This document shows, piece after piece, positions 1-9,965 of a DNA stretch of 49,897 bases. Position numbers and translations under genes: made by a program. How positions within the stretch are numbered: the first letter of the stretch is position 1; every line of letters starts with the position of its first letter. Source of the DNA: Puniceicoccaceae bacterium (GTDB lineage: Bacteria; Verrucomicrobiota; Verrucomicrobiia; Opitutales; Coraliomargaritaceae). The stretch spans positions 1-49,897 of the forward strand of contig PBYS01000100.1 in assembly GCA_002729725.1 (NCBI GenBank). Direction: 5' to 3'. The notes below the pieces were generated by a model. The model was not told the DNA's origin and made no database searches. It saw only the letters and a list, made by a program, of their open reading frames with translations.

Positions 1-84
1 ACATGTAGGAAGGGGCGCATGGTGCTGAGAGCATTTCGAGGAGTGGGTGCTATGTCAATGCGCCGGCTGTGGCTGTTGGCTCAT
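1..84. other. unassigned left edge of window
   Basis: I see no recognisable coding region or structure in these bases before the first direct repeat. They could be the edge of a feature that lies mostly outside the window. Confidence 0.3.
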
Positions 85-99
85 TTTTTGCTCCAGATA
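85..99 (+). repeat. 15-bp direct repeat, left copy, flanking the RAYT gene
   Basis: The sequence TTTTTGCTCCAGATA is found here and again, identically, at 1225-1239 just after the transposase stop codon. The two copies bound a block of about 1.1 kb holding the tandem repeat and the RAYT gene. It may mark the ends of an inserted unit or be a duplicated target or host sequence. The origin is inferred; the identity of the two copies is seen directly. Confidence 0.6.
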
Positions 100-193
100 A
101 TAAATTAACCAAGATAATAAATTAACCAGGCTATAAGAAATGGGTTGACTCGAGATAATAAATTAACCAGGCTATAAGAAATGGGTTGACTCG
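95..193 (+). repeat. 41-bp tandem direct repeat, about 2.4 copies
   Basis: Two perfect 41-bp copies lie head to tail at 112-152 and 153-193, preceded by a 17-bp partial copy at 95-111. Each unit starts AGATAATAAATTAACCA and ends GGGTTGACTCG. The array ends about 40 bases before the start codon of the RAYT gene. It may be a regulatory or transposase recognition array. No strong inverted repeat was found inside the unit. Confidence 0.85.
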
Positions 194-234
194 GGTGTGT
201 GAAGCGCAGAGAGTCAGTAGGGGTAGGAGATATT

Positions 235-1221
235 ATGAAAATTCGTCGCACAAAAGTTCATGGTCGAGATGCCGTTTACCATTGCATGTCGCGTGTGGTG
301 AATGGGGAGCGCTTGTTTCAGGATCGTGAGAAGGAGATGCTGCGTAAGATGATCTGGCAGGTGGCTGATTTCTGCGGAGTGGAGGTGCTTACTTACTGTG
401 TGATGTCGAACCACTTTCATGTGCTCTTGCGGGTGCCGGACGGTCAGCGGGTCGATGATGCGGAATTAATGCGCCGTTATCGTGTGCTGTATCCTAAGCC
501 TACAAAGTATCAGGCAGGTTCGGTGAAGGTGCTGACCTCCCAGCTCGAAGCTGACTCTGAAGAGGCGCAGCAATTACGTGCGAAGCTGTTGGCTCGCATG
601 GGCGATGTTTCTGAATATATGAAGGCGGTGAAGCAGCGTTTCTCTGTGTGGTTTAACCGTAATCATAAGCGCTATGGCACGCTGTGGGCCGACCGCTTTA
701 AGTCGGTTCTGGTTGAGGGACATGGCAATCCGCTGCAAACGATGGCGGCTTATATTGATCTGAATCCTGTGCGTGCTGGCATTGTGGAGGATCCGAAGGA
801 TTACCGCTTCTGTGGTTATGCGGAAGCGGTGGTGGGTGTGAAAGCGGCGCAGGCTGGATTGGTCCATGTCTGGAGTGACCATGGAGCGAAGCAGGTTCAG
901 TCCGCTTTGCAGGCACATCGTCTATTGATCTTTGGCAAGCATGCTGCGGGGGCTGGACTGTCTGATATGACGCGTGAGCGTGCCTTGAAAGTGTTGGATG
1001 AAGAGGATGGGCAACTTCCGAAGTCGGTGATGCTGCGCTGCCGGGTGCGGTATTTTACCGATGGCGCGATCCTGGGCTCTGCTGAATTCGTGCATGGCTT
1101 TACGGGCGCATGGCAACGGGAGCGCGGGCGCAAGTATCCGCCGAAGGTGAATCCGATGCGTGGCTCGGATTGGGGCGATTTGGCGGTGATTCAGGGCCTG
1201 CGCAGGCAAGTATTCGGTTGA
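235..1221 (+). CDS. REP-associated tyrosine transposase-like protein (RAYT, Y1_Tnp/HUH family)
   Basis: This 328-residue protein belongs to the IS200/REP tyrosine transposase superfamily, single-strand HUH nucleases that act on REP hairpins. The HUH motif is seen as NHFHVLL (His60, His62). The conserved block GTLWADRFKS is at about 148-157. A probable catalytic Tyr173 sits in AAYIDLNPVRAG, by analogy with the family motif RYIxxNPVRA. The ATG at 235 is preferred over the GTG at 199 because a good ribosome-binding site (TAGGAGA, 224-230) lies just upstream and homologous sequence begins at KIRR. The protein is about twice the length of the shortest RAYTs, with an insertion of about 45 residues between the HUH motif and the next conserved block and a C-terminal extension of about 140 residues. 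RAYTs are normally single-copy domesticated genes, and the REP-like palindromes elsewhere in this window could be its substrates, which is inference. Confidence 0.85.
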   Translation: MKIRRTKVHGRDAVYHCMSRVVNGERLFQDREKEMLRKMIWQVADFCGVEVLTYCVMSNHFHVLLRVPDGQRVDDAELMRRYRVLYPKPTKYQAGSVKVLTSQLEADSEEAQQLRAKLLARMGDVSEYMKAVKQRFSVWFNRNHKRYGTLWADRFKSVLVEGHGNPLQTMAAYIDLNPVRAGIVEDPKDYRFCGYAEAVVGVKAAQAGLVHVWSDHGAKQVQSALQAHRLLIFGKHAAGAGLSDMTRERALKVLDEEDGQLPKSVMLRCRVRYFTDGAILGSAEFVHGFTGAWQRERGRKYPPKVNPMRGSDWGDLAVIQGLRRQVFG

Positions 1222-1224
1222 ATC

Positions 1225-1239
1225 TTTTTGCTCCAGATA
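1225..1239 (+). repeat. 15-bp direct repeat, right copy, flanking the RAYT gene
   Basis: Identical to 85-99 (TTTTTGCTCCAGATA). It starts three bases after the RAYT stop codon and ends before the leader of the next gene. Confidence 0.6.
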
Positions 1240-1285
1240 CGTTCCGTGTTTGCAATTTCTAGGGGAGCTTTTATCTCCAGAGCTC

Positions 1286-2716
1286 ATGGCTAATTCTACA
1301 ACTTCACTGATTGAGTCCTTTAAGCAAGCTGGCCAAGGCCAAGTTTTTCAATTTTTCGACGATTTAGACGCAGCGGCACAGGCGAGCTTGATTGCCCAAG
1401 CCGAGACAATCGATCTCGGCGAGGTGAATGCACTCGTGGAAGAGCACGTGAAGGGGGCGCACGATAGCGCTCTGAATTTGGATGGCTTAGAGCCGGCTCC
1501 TTATGAAGCGCTGCCTGTGAATGGTGGGGATGCTGCCCAATGGGACGCTGCTTGGGACGCTGGATCGGCTGCTTTGCAGGCGGGCCGTGTGGCAGCTTTC
1601 ACAGTGGCTGGTGGGCAGGGCACACGCTTGGGCTATGACGGGCCTAAAGGCACATACCCGGTCACGCCAGTCACCGCCAAGACGCTCTTTCAAGTGTTTG
1701 CCGAAAAGATCGCTCGTTCGGGGGAGCGTTTTGGTGTCACGATCCCATGGTTCATTTTGACCAGTGAGATTAATAACGATGCCACTGTCGCTGCCTTTGA
1801 GGCCGGTGATTTCTTCGGTCTCGACCGTGAATCGGTGCATTTTATTGTGCAAGGTTTGGTACCTGCGGTCGATTACGAGGGCAAGATCCTCTTGGCGGAA
1901 AAGGGAAAAATCGCCATGACGCCTGATGGGCACGGTGGCTCGCTGCGTGCCTTGGTCCGTAGCGGGGCGGTCGATACGATGCAGGCGCAGGGGATCGACA
2001 TTGTTAGCTATTTTCAGGTGGATAACCCGATCGTGCAGTGCATTGATCCAGCCTTTATTGGCTTCCACGTGCTAGGGCAGTCGGAACTTTCCAGTAAGAT
2101 GGTGCCTAAAGCTTACGCTTTGGAAAAGGTCGGACATTTTTGCGTGCAGAATGATCAAGCCTTGGTGGTGGAATATAGTGATATGCCCGCTGCGATGCAG
2201 GAGGAAACTACCCCCGAAGGTGGTATCCGCTTCAATGGGGGCAGTGTCGCCATTCACATCTTCGACCGCGAATTTATTGCGCGGGCAGGTGGTTCCGATA
2301 CGGGGGCCAAGCTTCCATTCCACCGCGCCGATAAGAAGGTTCCGTACGTGAATGCGGAGGGGGCGACCATCAAGCCTGAAGCGCCAAATGGTGTGAAATT
2401 TGAAATGTTTGTCTTCGACGCGCTGCCATTGGCCAAGAACCCTGTGATTATCGAGGCCGCACGAGCGGACGATTTTAGCCCCGTCAAGAATGCCGAAGGC
2501 GTGGATTCACCCAAGAGCTGCAAGGAGGATCAACTCCGCATGTTTGCCCGCTGGCTCAAAGCAGCCGGCGAAACGATCGAGACCGACGATACTGGCCTGC
2601 CTACAATCACTTTTGAGATCAGCCCACGCTTCGCTGCCGACGAGGCTGACTTTATCGCTCAATGGGCTGCCTTAGAGGTCAAACCTGAGCTCAAAGACGG
2701 CGTAGTCATTGAGTAA
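1286..2716 (+). CDS. UDP-N-acetylhexosamine pyrophosphorylase-type UTP:sugar-1-phosphate uridylyltransferase
   Basis: This 476-residue cytoplasmic enzyme should transfer UMP from UTP to a sugar 1-phosphate, giving a UDP-sugar for envelope polysaccharide synthesis. The nucleotide-binding loop AGGQGTRLG is at about 108-116, followed by PKG at 120-122. Further downstream are the eukaryote-type (UAP1-like) motifs SYFQVDNPIV and NGVKFEMFVFD. Those motifs favour GlcNAc-1-P over glucose-1-P as substrate, but the choice is not certain from sequence. The ATG at 1286 begins MANSTTSL. An upstream TTG at 1250 is in frame but would add an unconvincing leader. An AGGGGAG sequence at 1261-1267 is rather far from the ATG. 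The phosphohexomutase that follows on the same strand could supply its sugar 1-phosphate substrate. Confidence 0.82.
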   Translation: MANSTTSLIESFKQAGQGQVFQFFDDLDAAAQASLIAQAETIDLGEVNALVEEHVKGAHDSALNLDGLEPAPYEALPVNGGDAAQWDAAWDAGSAALQAGRVAAFTVAGGQGTRLGYDGPKGTYPVTPVTAKTLFQVFAEKIARSGERFGVTIPWFILTSEINNDATVAAFEAGDFFGLDRESVHFIVQGLVPAVDYEGKILLAEKGKIAMTPDGHGGSLRALVRSGAVDTMQAQGIDIVSYFQVDNPIVQCIDPAFIGFHVLGQSELSSKMVPKAYALEKVGHFCVQNDQALVVEYSDMPAAMQEETTPEGGIRFNGGSVAIHIFDREFIARAGGSDTGAKLPFHRADKKVPYVNAEGATIKPEAPNGVKFEMFVFDALPLAKNPVIIEAARADDFSPVKNAEGVDSPKSCKEDQLRMFARWLKAAGETIETDDTGLPTITFEISPRFAADEADFIAQWAALEVKPELKDGVVIE

Positions 2717-2755
2717 TTTTGTCCACCCACTGCTAAACTGTAAATTATCTTCCGT

Positions 2756-2876
2756 AGTCGGGTTGCTTCAGCGCCCGCTTCGACATCGCCTATAACCAAT
2801 AGGTCTTTCTGACACCGCGACACACCAACAGCATCTGAACACCACGCCCGACTGAGATTGGGCGCTAAAGCAACCC
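2756..2876. repeat. long imperfect inverted repeat in the leader of the phosphohexomutase gene
   Basis: The arms are 2760-2776 (GGGTTGCTTCAGCGCCC) and 2860-2876 (GGGCGCTAAAGCAACCC). They pair at 16 of 17 positions across an 83-base loop. A competing pairing is also visible: AGTCGGG (2756-2762) with CCCGACT (2847-2853). The right arm ends 17 bases before the start codon at 2894. It could be a REPIN-like pair of repeats or a regulatory leader with two exclusive folds. Which of these it is remains unproven. Confidence 0.6.
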
Positions 2877-2893
2877 AAGCACTTAATATCACC

Positions 2894-4858
<1,965 letters not shown>

Positions 4859-4900
4859 GTTTAGTAGCCCTTGGGAGTATCGGTCGAGTCGTCCGCCTGT

Positions 4901-7900
4901 TCACGTTGCGGTGGCGGCTCGATCCAGCTCTTTGCTCAGTTCACGGATCAGCACTGCAATCTCTTCTCGCGGCGCGCCCCCTTTGCTCGATGCAGAGATC
5001 TTTTCGACCAATGTGCTGATCGCTTCACATTGTTGCACTCGACACAAGCCTAGGAGTTTATGGATGACCTCGTCTTGCTCCTGGCTACGGTCGAGTGCAA
5101 ATGCGATTTTGAGTTTATCGAGTTCTTCTCTTAGGGATTGATTGTATTCAGCTTGCAGTTCTTTGAGACTCATCGGGCCGTTTTTCGAGAGGTAGGCGAG
5201 TAAGTCGCTTCCCGTGCTATTAGGGCTTTTTCGATGGTGGCGCTTTAGTAGCTTCTTAAGTTTCTCGGGCTCAAGTGGCTTTTCGATAAAGTGGTTGAAG
5301 CCTGCTGCGATGCATCTTTCTTCGGCATCCAGGCTATTGTAGGCGCTCAGTGCTATAAACTTGGGGCAATGTCCTTCGTGTTGTTCCAAGTAGGCTTCGA
5401 CGACTTCGATGCCGCTTAACTCTGGCATACTGATATCGAGGATGACTATTTCGTAGTGTGAACTTTGTAGTTTGTTGAGCGCGATACGTCCATTTTCAGC
5501 GACGTCGATTTCGGCGCCCATGCTGTCTAATACCGCGGTGCTGATGTAGCGATTGAAGTTCATATCGTCGGCGATGAGCACGCGTTTTCCTTTGAGGATC
5601 TCTGAGCCTTCTTGTGTATGGTTCGCCTTGGTCTTGCGGCGGAATAATTCGATTTCAAATTGAAGATTTAAAACGAAACGCGCCCCGCCGTGATATTTTG
5701 AGTCCAAGGTCAGACTGCCGCCCATGAGACGGGCCATTTCTGCTGAAATGGTGAGCCCTAGTCCAGTTCCAGGGATGTGGCTCATTTCGCTATCGGGTAG
5801 GCGTGTAAATTCCTGAAAGATTATATGTTCATGCCCTTGGGGGACGCCAGGGCCCGAATCGATCACCTCGAAGCAGGCGTCTACTGTCTCTTCGCTTGCC
5901 TGGTAGCTTAGGATGACTCTGACGACGCCCTTGTTTGAATATTTGATAGCATTAGAAACCAGGTTAATCAGGATTTGGCGCAGCAAGACCGGGTCCCCCT
6001 TCCAGTTGTGCTTGATGTCGGGTTTTTCTACCTCGAGTTCAATGCCCTTTTCGTGCGCCATAGATGTTTGAATTTGAAGGACCTCTTGCAGCAGTTCGGC
6101 GGGGGCGAAGGATTCGACTCGAGTTCTCAATTTTCCAGCTTCGAGGCTCGAGTAGTCGAGTGTTTGACTGAGAAGCTGATTCAAGTGCTGGCTGCAACTA
6201 TACAAGTGGGTGGTCTCTTCGGAGGCTGTGCCCTGTTCATCTTCTCTTTGCTTGAGCAATTGCGAGATCCCGATGATACCATTGAGTGGGTTACGGATTT
6301 CGTGGCTAATGCTCGCGAGGAAGTTTTGTTTCGCCTTGTTGGCCTTCTGTAATTCTTGTTTTTGTGCCTCCAGTTCTTGTGTGCGCTGCTGGACCAGTGC
6401 AGAGAGGCGTTCATTTCTTAGCCGAAGACTTTGATTTTTTAAATAATTGAGTCCTGTCAGTAGGAATAAGCCGATGATGACATAAGTGGCGTAGGCGTAG
6501 GGCGTATTATACCAAGGAGCTAGAATGGTGATTTGAAGACTCGCTCCTGTTCCGATGCGGCCAAACTCGTCAATGGCTCGAACTTCAAATGTATAAGAGC
6601 CGCTGGGTAAGTTGGTGAATACGCGTGATGTGGAAGCGTGAGGATCGGACCAAGATTCGTTGTACCCGGCGAGGCGTGTTTGATATCTGGTGACTTTGAT
6701 CGGAGTGGGGGAAGAAGCGTAATCGATGTAGAGCGATCTCTGTGGGAAGTCTAAGCTGATTTGTTGCGGTGGGCTGCCTGCGCCGTTGTAGTAGAGCTGA
6801 GCAGTCTCTTGCTCACCAATCTGAGTGAGTTTGGTTGCTGGAGCCGTATATGTAGGCATTTGAGAGATGTTATAACGCAGGATGTTTTTGCTACCGCCCA
6901 GCCAGAGGATTTCATCCGAGCTTTCGTTTACTTCATTGAGCAGAGTGTGCACTCGACCTGCTAAAGCGGACGAAGGTAAGTGATATGGGGTCCAAGTGAA
7001 TCGACCTTGCTCCCATATTAATTTGCCCACTGGATTGATCTGTTGATTCCTGCTAGGGAGGTATAATACCCAGCCAAGTTGTGAGGCAGTAGGCGCGTGA
7101 CTGAGAGCATAGGCATCGTTGCCCAGATCCTCCCCCAGCACAGGGTCGTAGACGAATTTTCCTGAAAGGGTATTGTATTTATATAGCCCTTTATTGCTAA
7201 TGACTATTGTCAACTCGTCACGCTGAAGAATGTAGGCCCAGGTAAATTTTGCTGGCAGGCCCGATTCTTGGCCCAGTGCTTGGATCGAGTTAGCTTGTTC
7301 CCAATCCGCCATGAGCAAGGGAGAGTTCTCACCTGAAATTAGTAATTTGGAATGTGCGATCTCAGCGACGGAGATGGCTCCTGACTGAAAGTCCTGCAGT
7401 GAGTCTAAATACTGCCATCGATCGCTTTTCTTTTGCCAGCGACTGATTCTGGGGAGGTCTGTGACGTATATTATATTCGGGTCTTGCCGGCTGTGATAGA
7501 TCGAGGAGATTTCTCTTGGAGTATGGACCTTCCTGGGCGTGTTGTTCTTGTTGTGTATAAAGTTGAGTGAATTGATGTCGCCGTAAAGGAGTTGATCGTC
7601 GACTGTCTGTATGCACCAGATGTGGGTGCCGGTATCTAGTATTTGCTGCTCTTGTTGGCCTTTGATAGCATGCGAAATGCGTTGCAGGCTGCTACCATTG
7701 GAATAGTAGAGGTCGCCGGCATACTTTTGCATCCGATAGGCTGTATCCGCGTAGTAAGTGAGCGGTAACCTTGGTATCATTAATATTGTGCCGATCCCCG
7801 CACTCCATATCGTCCCATAGCTATCCGACATCGTGTAGAAAATGGGTTTCTGATACGGGATATGTCGTAGGGTTTCTCCAGTTATGCTGATGATGAAGAC

Positions 7901-8743
7901 ACCATCATGGCTGGTGCTTAATATAATATTATTATTAGGACAGATAAAGGCGTGAAGGGTTTGAGAGTCGGGTATCAGTGGAAATGCGCGTCGGTAACTG
8001 CCGTCTTTTAAATAAAAGATGCCGTTATTGACTGTTGCGCATAAGACGCCCTTGGAGGTGTTGCCCAGTATGCCAATGATGCCTGAGGCGACTTCGGGGT
8101 TTGCTTGAGCAATTTGTTCAAATTCGTTGCCATTAAAGTGAAAGACTCCTGTGCCGCGCGCGTGTATGTAGAGGCCGTCATCGGTCCAGCTCGGCAGGAT
8201 TCTACGTTCATCTTCAAACTTCCAGGAGCGCCATTTTCCCTCAGTCCATCGTAGCACATGTTCCGAAGTAATGAGAAAGATTGCTTTTTCATGTGAGTAT
8301 AGCTTCCAGAATGTGCCGAGATCTTTGCCTTCAAATGCGGTCGTGACTGAACTTGTCATGTCATTGTAAATGTATTGGCCACTTGGAGTTGCGGAGTAGT
8401 AGCCGACTGACTTCATTCCTGCCACCCAGATGTTTTGTGCACTATCTGCTGCGATGGACATCACATAGCTGGAGTGCCCCGTTTCCGGCATTAGGGACCA
8501 TTGGACACCATCAAATTTAAGTAGGCCACGCTCGTTTCCGACAAAGATGTGGCCTTGTGCATCTTCAATGATCGAGGTGGAAGTTTCGCCCGCTTGATGG
8601 TCTTCGGTGGTGTAGGCAGTATGTATGTGATGCCATGCAAATTCATCGATGCTCTGCGCAAACAGTGCTTGCGTCAGTATCAAGAAGGCAGCGAGGAATA
8701 AGTACGGGGCGCTCTTAGAGTGGCTGTGACGAAAACGATTCAA
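4901..8743 (-). CDS. hybrid sensor histidine kinase with periplasmic propeller, REC and HPt-like domains
   Basis: A 1280-residue inner-membrane sensor. A signal peptide (residues 1-29, ending ALFAQS) leads into a periplasmic region of about 640 residues with two-component-regulator propeller repeats. A Y_Y_Y domain follows at about 680-745, then a transmembrane helix near 743-765 and a short coiled coil. HisKA has the phospho-accepting His near 814 (SHEIRNPLNGI). HATPase_c shows an N box (LINLVSNAIKYS, near 923), DSGPGVP near 961 and GTGLGLTIS near 990. The receiver domain spans about 1054-1170 (IVILDISMPELSG, Asp near 1103). The C-terminal IHKLLGLCRVQQCEAI (His near 1227) looks like an HPt domain. 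The start is TTG at 8743; no nearer ATG precedes the signal peptide. It is divergent from the response regulator at 8986. The architecture resembles carbohydrate-sensing hybrid two-component systems, but the ligand is unknown. Confidence 0.88.
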   Translation of the reverse strand: MNRFRHSHSKSAPYLFLAAFLILTQALFAQSIDEFAWHHIHTAYTTEDHQAGETSTSIIEDAQGHIFVGNERGLLKFDGVQWSLMPETGHSSYVMSIAADSAQNIWVAGMKSVGYYSATPSGQYIYNDMTSSVTTAFEGKDLGTFWKLYSHEKAIFLITSEHVLRWTEGKWRSWKFEDERRILPSWTDDGLYIHARGTGVFHFNGNEFEQIAQANPEVASGIIGILGNTSKGVLCATVNNGIFYLKDGSYRRAFPLIPDSQTLHAFICPNNNIILSTSHDGVFIISITGETLRHIPYQKPIFYTMSDSYGTIWSAGIGTILMIPRLPLTYYADTAYRMQKYAGDLYYSNGSSLQRISHAIKGQQEQQILDTGTHIWCIQTVDDQLLYGDINSLNFIHNKNNTPRKVHTPREISSIYHSRQDPNIIYVTDLPRISRWQKKSDRWQYLDSLQDFQSGAISVAEIAHSKLLISGENSPLLMADWEQANSIQALGQESGLPAKFTWAYILQRDELTIVISNKGLYKYNTLSGKFVYDPVLGEDLGNDAYALSHAPTASQLGWVLYLPSRNQQINPVGKLIWEQGRFTWTPYHLPSSALAGRVHTLLNEVNESSDEILWLGGSKNILRYNISQMPTYTAPATKLTQIGEQETAQLYYNGAGSPPQQISLDFPQRSLYIDYASSPTPIKVTRYQTRLAGYNESWSDPHASTSRVFTNLPSGSYTFEVRAIDEFGRIGTGASLQITILAPWYNTPYAYATYVIIGLFLLTGLNYLKNQSLRLRNERLSALVQQRTQELEAQKQELQKANKAKQNFLASISHEIRNPLNGIIGISQLLKQREDEQGTASEETTHLYSCSQHLNQLLSQTLDYSSLEAGKLRTRVESFAPAELLQEVLQIQTSMAHEKGIELEVEKPDIKHNWKGDPVLLRQILINLVSNAIKYSNKGVVRVILSYQASEETVDACFEVIDSGPGVPQGHEHIIFQEFTRLPDSEMSHIPGTGLGLTISAEMARLMGGSLTLDSKYHGGARFVLNLQFEIELFRRKTKANHTQEGSEILKGKRVLIADDMNFNRYISTAVLDSMGAEIDVAENGRIALNKLQSSHYEIVILDISMPELSGIEVVEAYLEQHEGHCPKFIALSAYNSLDAEERCIAAGFNHFIEKPLEPEKLKKLLKRHHRKSPNSTGSDLLAYLSKNGPMSLKELQAEYNQSLREELDKLKIAFALDRSQEQDEVIHKLLGLCRVQQCEAISTLVEKISASSKGGAPREEIAVLIRELSKELDRAATAT

Positions 8744-8918
8744 GTGAATAGCGGTTTAGTGTGGAGATTGCTGCCCTGCCTACTATATGTGGAAGTCTAT
8801 AGTCGGTCGCTTGGGCGATCGATTGAATTTTAGGTGCATGCATACAGATCGATGCGTCAGCATAAGGCTGGTATCTTGGGCTGCAAGCGCTTTGAGAACA
8901 TGCCTGGTGCCTAAGAGT

Positions 8919-8947
8919 TTAGTTCCTAGAAATTACTAGAGTATAAT
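8919..8947 (+). promoter_or_regulatory. putative sigma-70-type promoter of the response regulator gene
   Basis: A perfect TATAAT lies at 8942-8947, 38 bases before the regulator's ATG. A weak -35 (TTAGTT, 8919-8924) is 17 bases upstream. A short inverted repeat (CTAG, six bases, CTAG) overlaps the spacer and might be an operator. The whole 242-base region between the divergent kinase and regulator genes holds no other gene. Confidence 0.4.
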
Positions 8948-8985
8948 TCTTGCAGCGTTTGCATGCCTCCGTTTAATAGCGCTCA

Positions 8986-9639
8986 ATGAAAGCCCTGATT
9001 ATTGAAGATGAGAAATTCGTGCGCGAGTATCTCACAAGCTTATTGCGCAATGAGTTTGATTTTGATGAGATTGTGCAGGCCGTGGACGGAGAAGTTGGAT
9101 GGCAGCTCTTTGAACAGCAGTCCTTTCAATTTATCATTTTGGATTTATTGTTGCCTAAGTTGGATGGCATTCAGCTGGCGAAGCGTATACTGAAGCGCGG
9201 CCGAGGGCATCGCATTTTGGCGATTTCCAGTGAATGCGATGACTTCACGGTAAGAGAGGTCTCGCGAAGTGGGATTCTTGGCTTTGTTAGCAAGAAGGAT
9301 ATGTCGCATGATATTATGAACGAGGCCTTGGGAGAGATTTTCGATGGTCACGTTTATTATTCTGCGAGCGTATTGCAGGTTTTGGAGCGCGTGCGTAATG
9401 ATCCCGATGCTTATTTCAAGGTATTGTCAAAGCGTGAATTACAAGTGCTACGCTATATCGCGCAGCGGAGGTCGCATGATGAAATTGCGAAAGAGCTAGG
9501 CTTGAGTGACTTTACGATCAAGCGGCATCGTCATAATGCGATGAAAAAGTTAAACTTGAAGAATGAATCTAGCCTGCTGCATTTCGCTTTAGATAAAGGG
9601 ATTTTAAAGCACAAGAGTGGTTTGGACTGGAGTGTGTGA
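8986..9639 (+). CDS. response regulator transcription factor, REC-LuxR (NarL/FixJ type)
   Basis: A 217-residue cytoplasmic DNA-binding regulator. The receiver domain (1-120) has the acidic pair ED at 7-8, phospho-acceptor Asp53 (FIILDLLLPKLDG) and a lysine in VSKKD near 103. The C-terminal LuxR helix-turn-helix (about 145-210) contains LSKRELQVLRYIAQ and LSDFTIKRHRHNAMKKL. It is divergent from the hybrid kinase at 4901-8743, whose HPt-like domain is the natural phosphodonor, so the two genes may form a full phosphorelay (inference). The ATG at 8986 has no obvious ribosome-binding site but starts exactly at the expected MKALIIEDE. Possible targets include the adjacent TonB-dependent receptor, though nothing in the sequence proves this. 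Confidence 0.92.
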   Translation: MKALIIEDEKFVREYLTSLLRNEFDFDEIVQAVDGEVGWQLFEQQSFQFIILDLLLPKLDGIQLAKRILKRGRGHRILAISSECDDFTVREVSRSGILGFVSKKDMSHDIMNEALGEIFDGHVYYSASVLQVLERVRNDPDAYFKVLSKRELQVLRYIAQRRSHDEIAKELGLSDFTIKRHRHNAMKKLNLKNESSLLHFALDKGILKHKSGLDWSV

Positions 9640-9675
9640 GCGGTCATTATGAGTGCTCAAAAGCTGCTTTACTAT

Positions 9676-9697
9676 AATTGGTGTTTTGATACCAATT
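9676..9697 (+). terminator. weak hairpin, possible terminator of the response regulator
   Basis: AATTGGT (9676-9682) pairs with ACCAATT (9691-9697) around an 8-base loop, followed by a T-rich stretch at 9712-9727. The stem is only seven pairs and AT-rich, so termination is uncertain. Confidence 0.35.
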
Positions 9698-9813
9698 TTA
9701 AGTAATTGCTGGCTTTTTTCATCTTTTTAGCGATTAGCTTCACTGCAACCTACATATATGAGTCATTGGACGGTTGAAGTCTTCTTCAGAATCGTGTGCT
9801 ATGTCTGGAGTCG

Positions 9814-9926
9814 AGAGACTGGTTCATTCATAGTAGGTATTTCGTGCCAGACTTATTGTCCCGGTGTTTGCCCGGGGCACTTGTGAATGTGGTGACATTC
9901 ACGGGCTATTTTATGAGCCAGTCTCT
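9814..9926. repeat. nested inverted repeat downstream of the TonB-dependent receptor
   Basis: The outer arms AGAGACTGGTTCAT (9814-9827) and ATGAGCCAGTCTCT (9913-9926) pair at 13 of 14 positions plus one G-T. Inside is a perfect stem GTGAATGT (9883-9890) with ACATTCAC (9895-9902). It may be a small structured RNA, a miniature mobile element or a compound terminator. Confidence 0.5.
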
Positions 9927-9931
9927 TGATG

Positions 9932-9950
9932 CCTTCTTTTTTTAAGAAGG
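9932..9950 (-). terminator. hairpin downstream of the TonB-dependent receptor
   Basis: CCTTCTT (9932-9938) and AAGAAGG (9944-9950) form a perfect 7-bp stem with a TTTTT loop, 16 bases beyond the receptor stop codon. It lacks a clean U tract, so it is only a probable terminator. Confidence 0.4.
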
Positions 9951-9965
9951 AGACAGTCGTTCTAT

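Larger units (their letters stand above)
9640..9965. other. 326-base convergent intergenic region with several hairpins
   Basis: No gene is seen between the regulator and the receptor, which converge here. The region holds a weak AT-rich hairpin at 9676-9697, a nested inverted repeat at 9814-9926 and a hairpin with a T/A-rich loop at 9932-9950. The first is probably a terminator for the regulator and the last for the receptor. Confidence 0.6.

Noticed and set aside
145..178. Promoter in the tandem repeat (TTGACT ... TATAAG)
   Set aside because: The spacing between the two elements is 22 bases, too long for a sigma-70 promoter.
95..193. 41-bp repeats as a CRISPR array
   Set aside because: The units are directly adjacent with no spacers and there are no cas genes.
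1487..2068. Open frame of 193 codons antisense to the UDP-sugar pyrophosphorylase
   Set aside because: The sense frame is a complete enzyme; the antisense product shows no family features.
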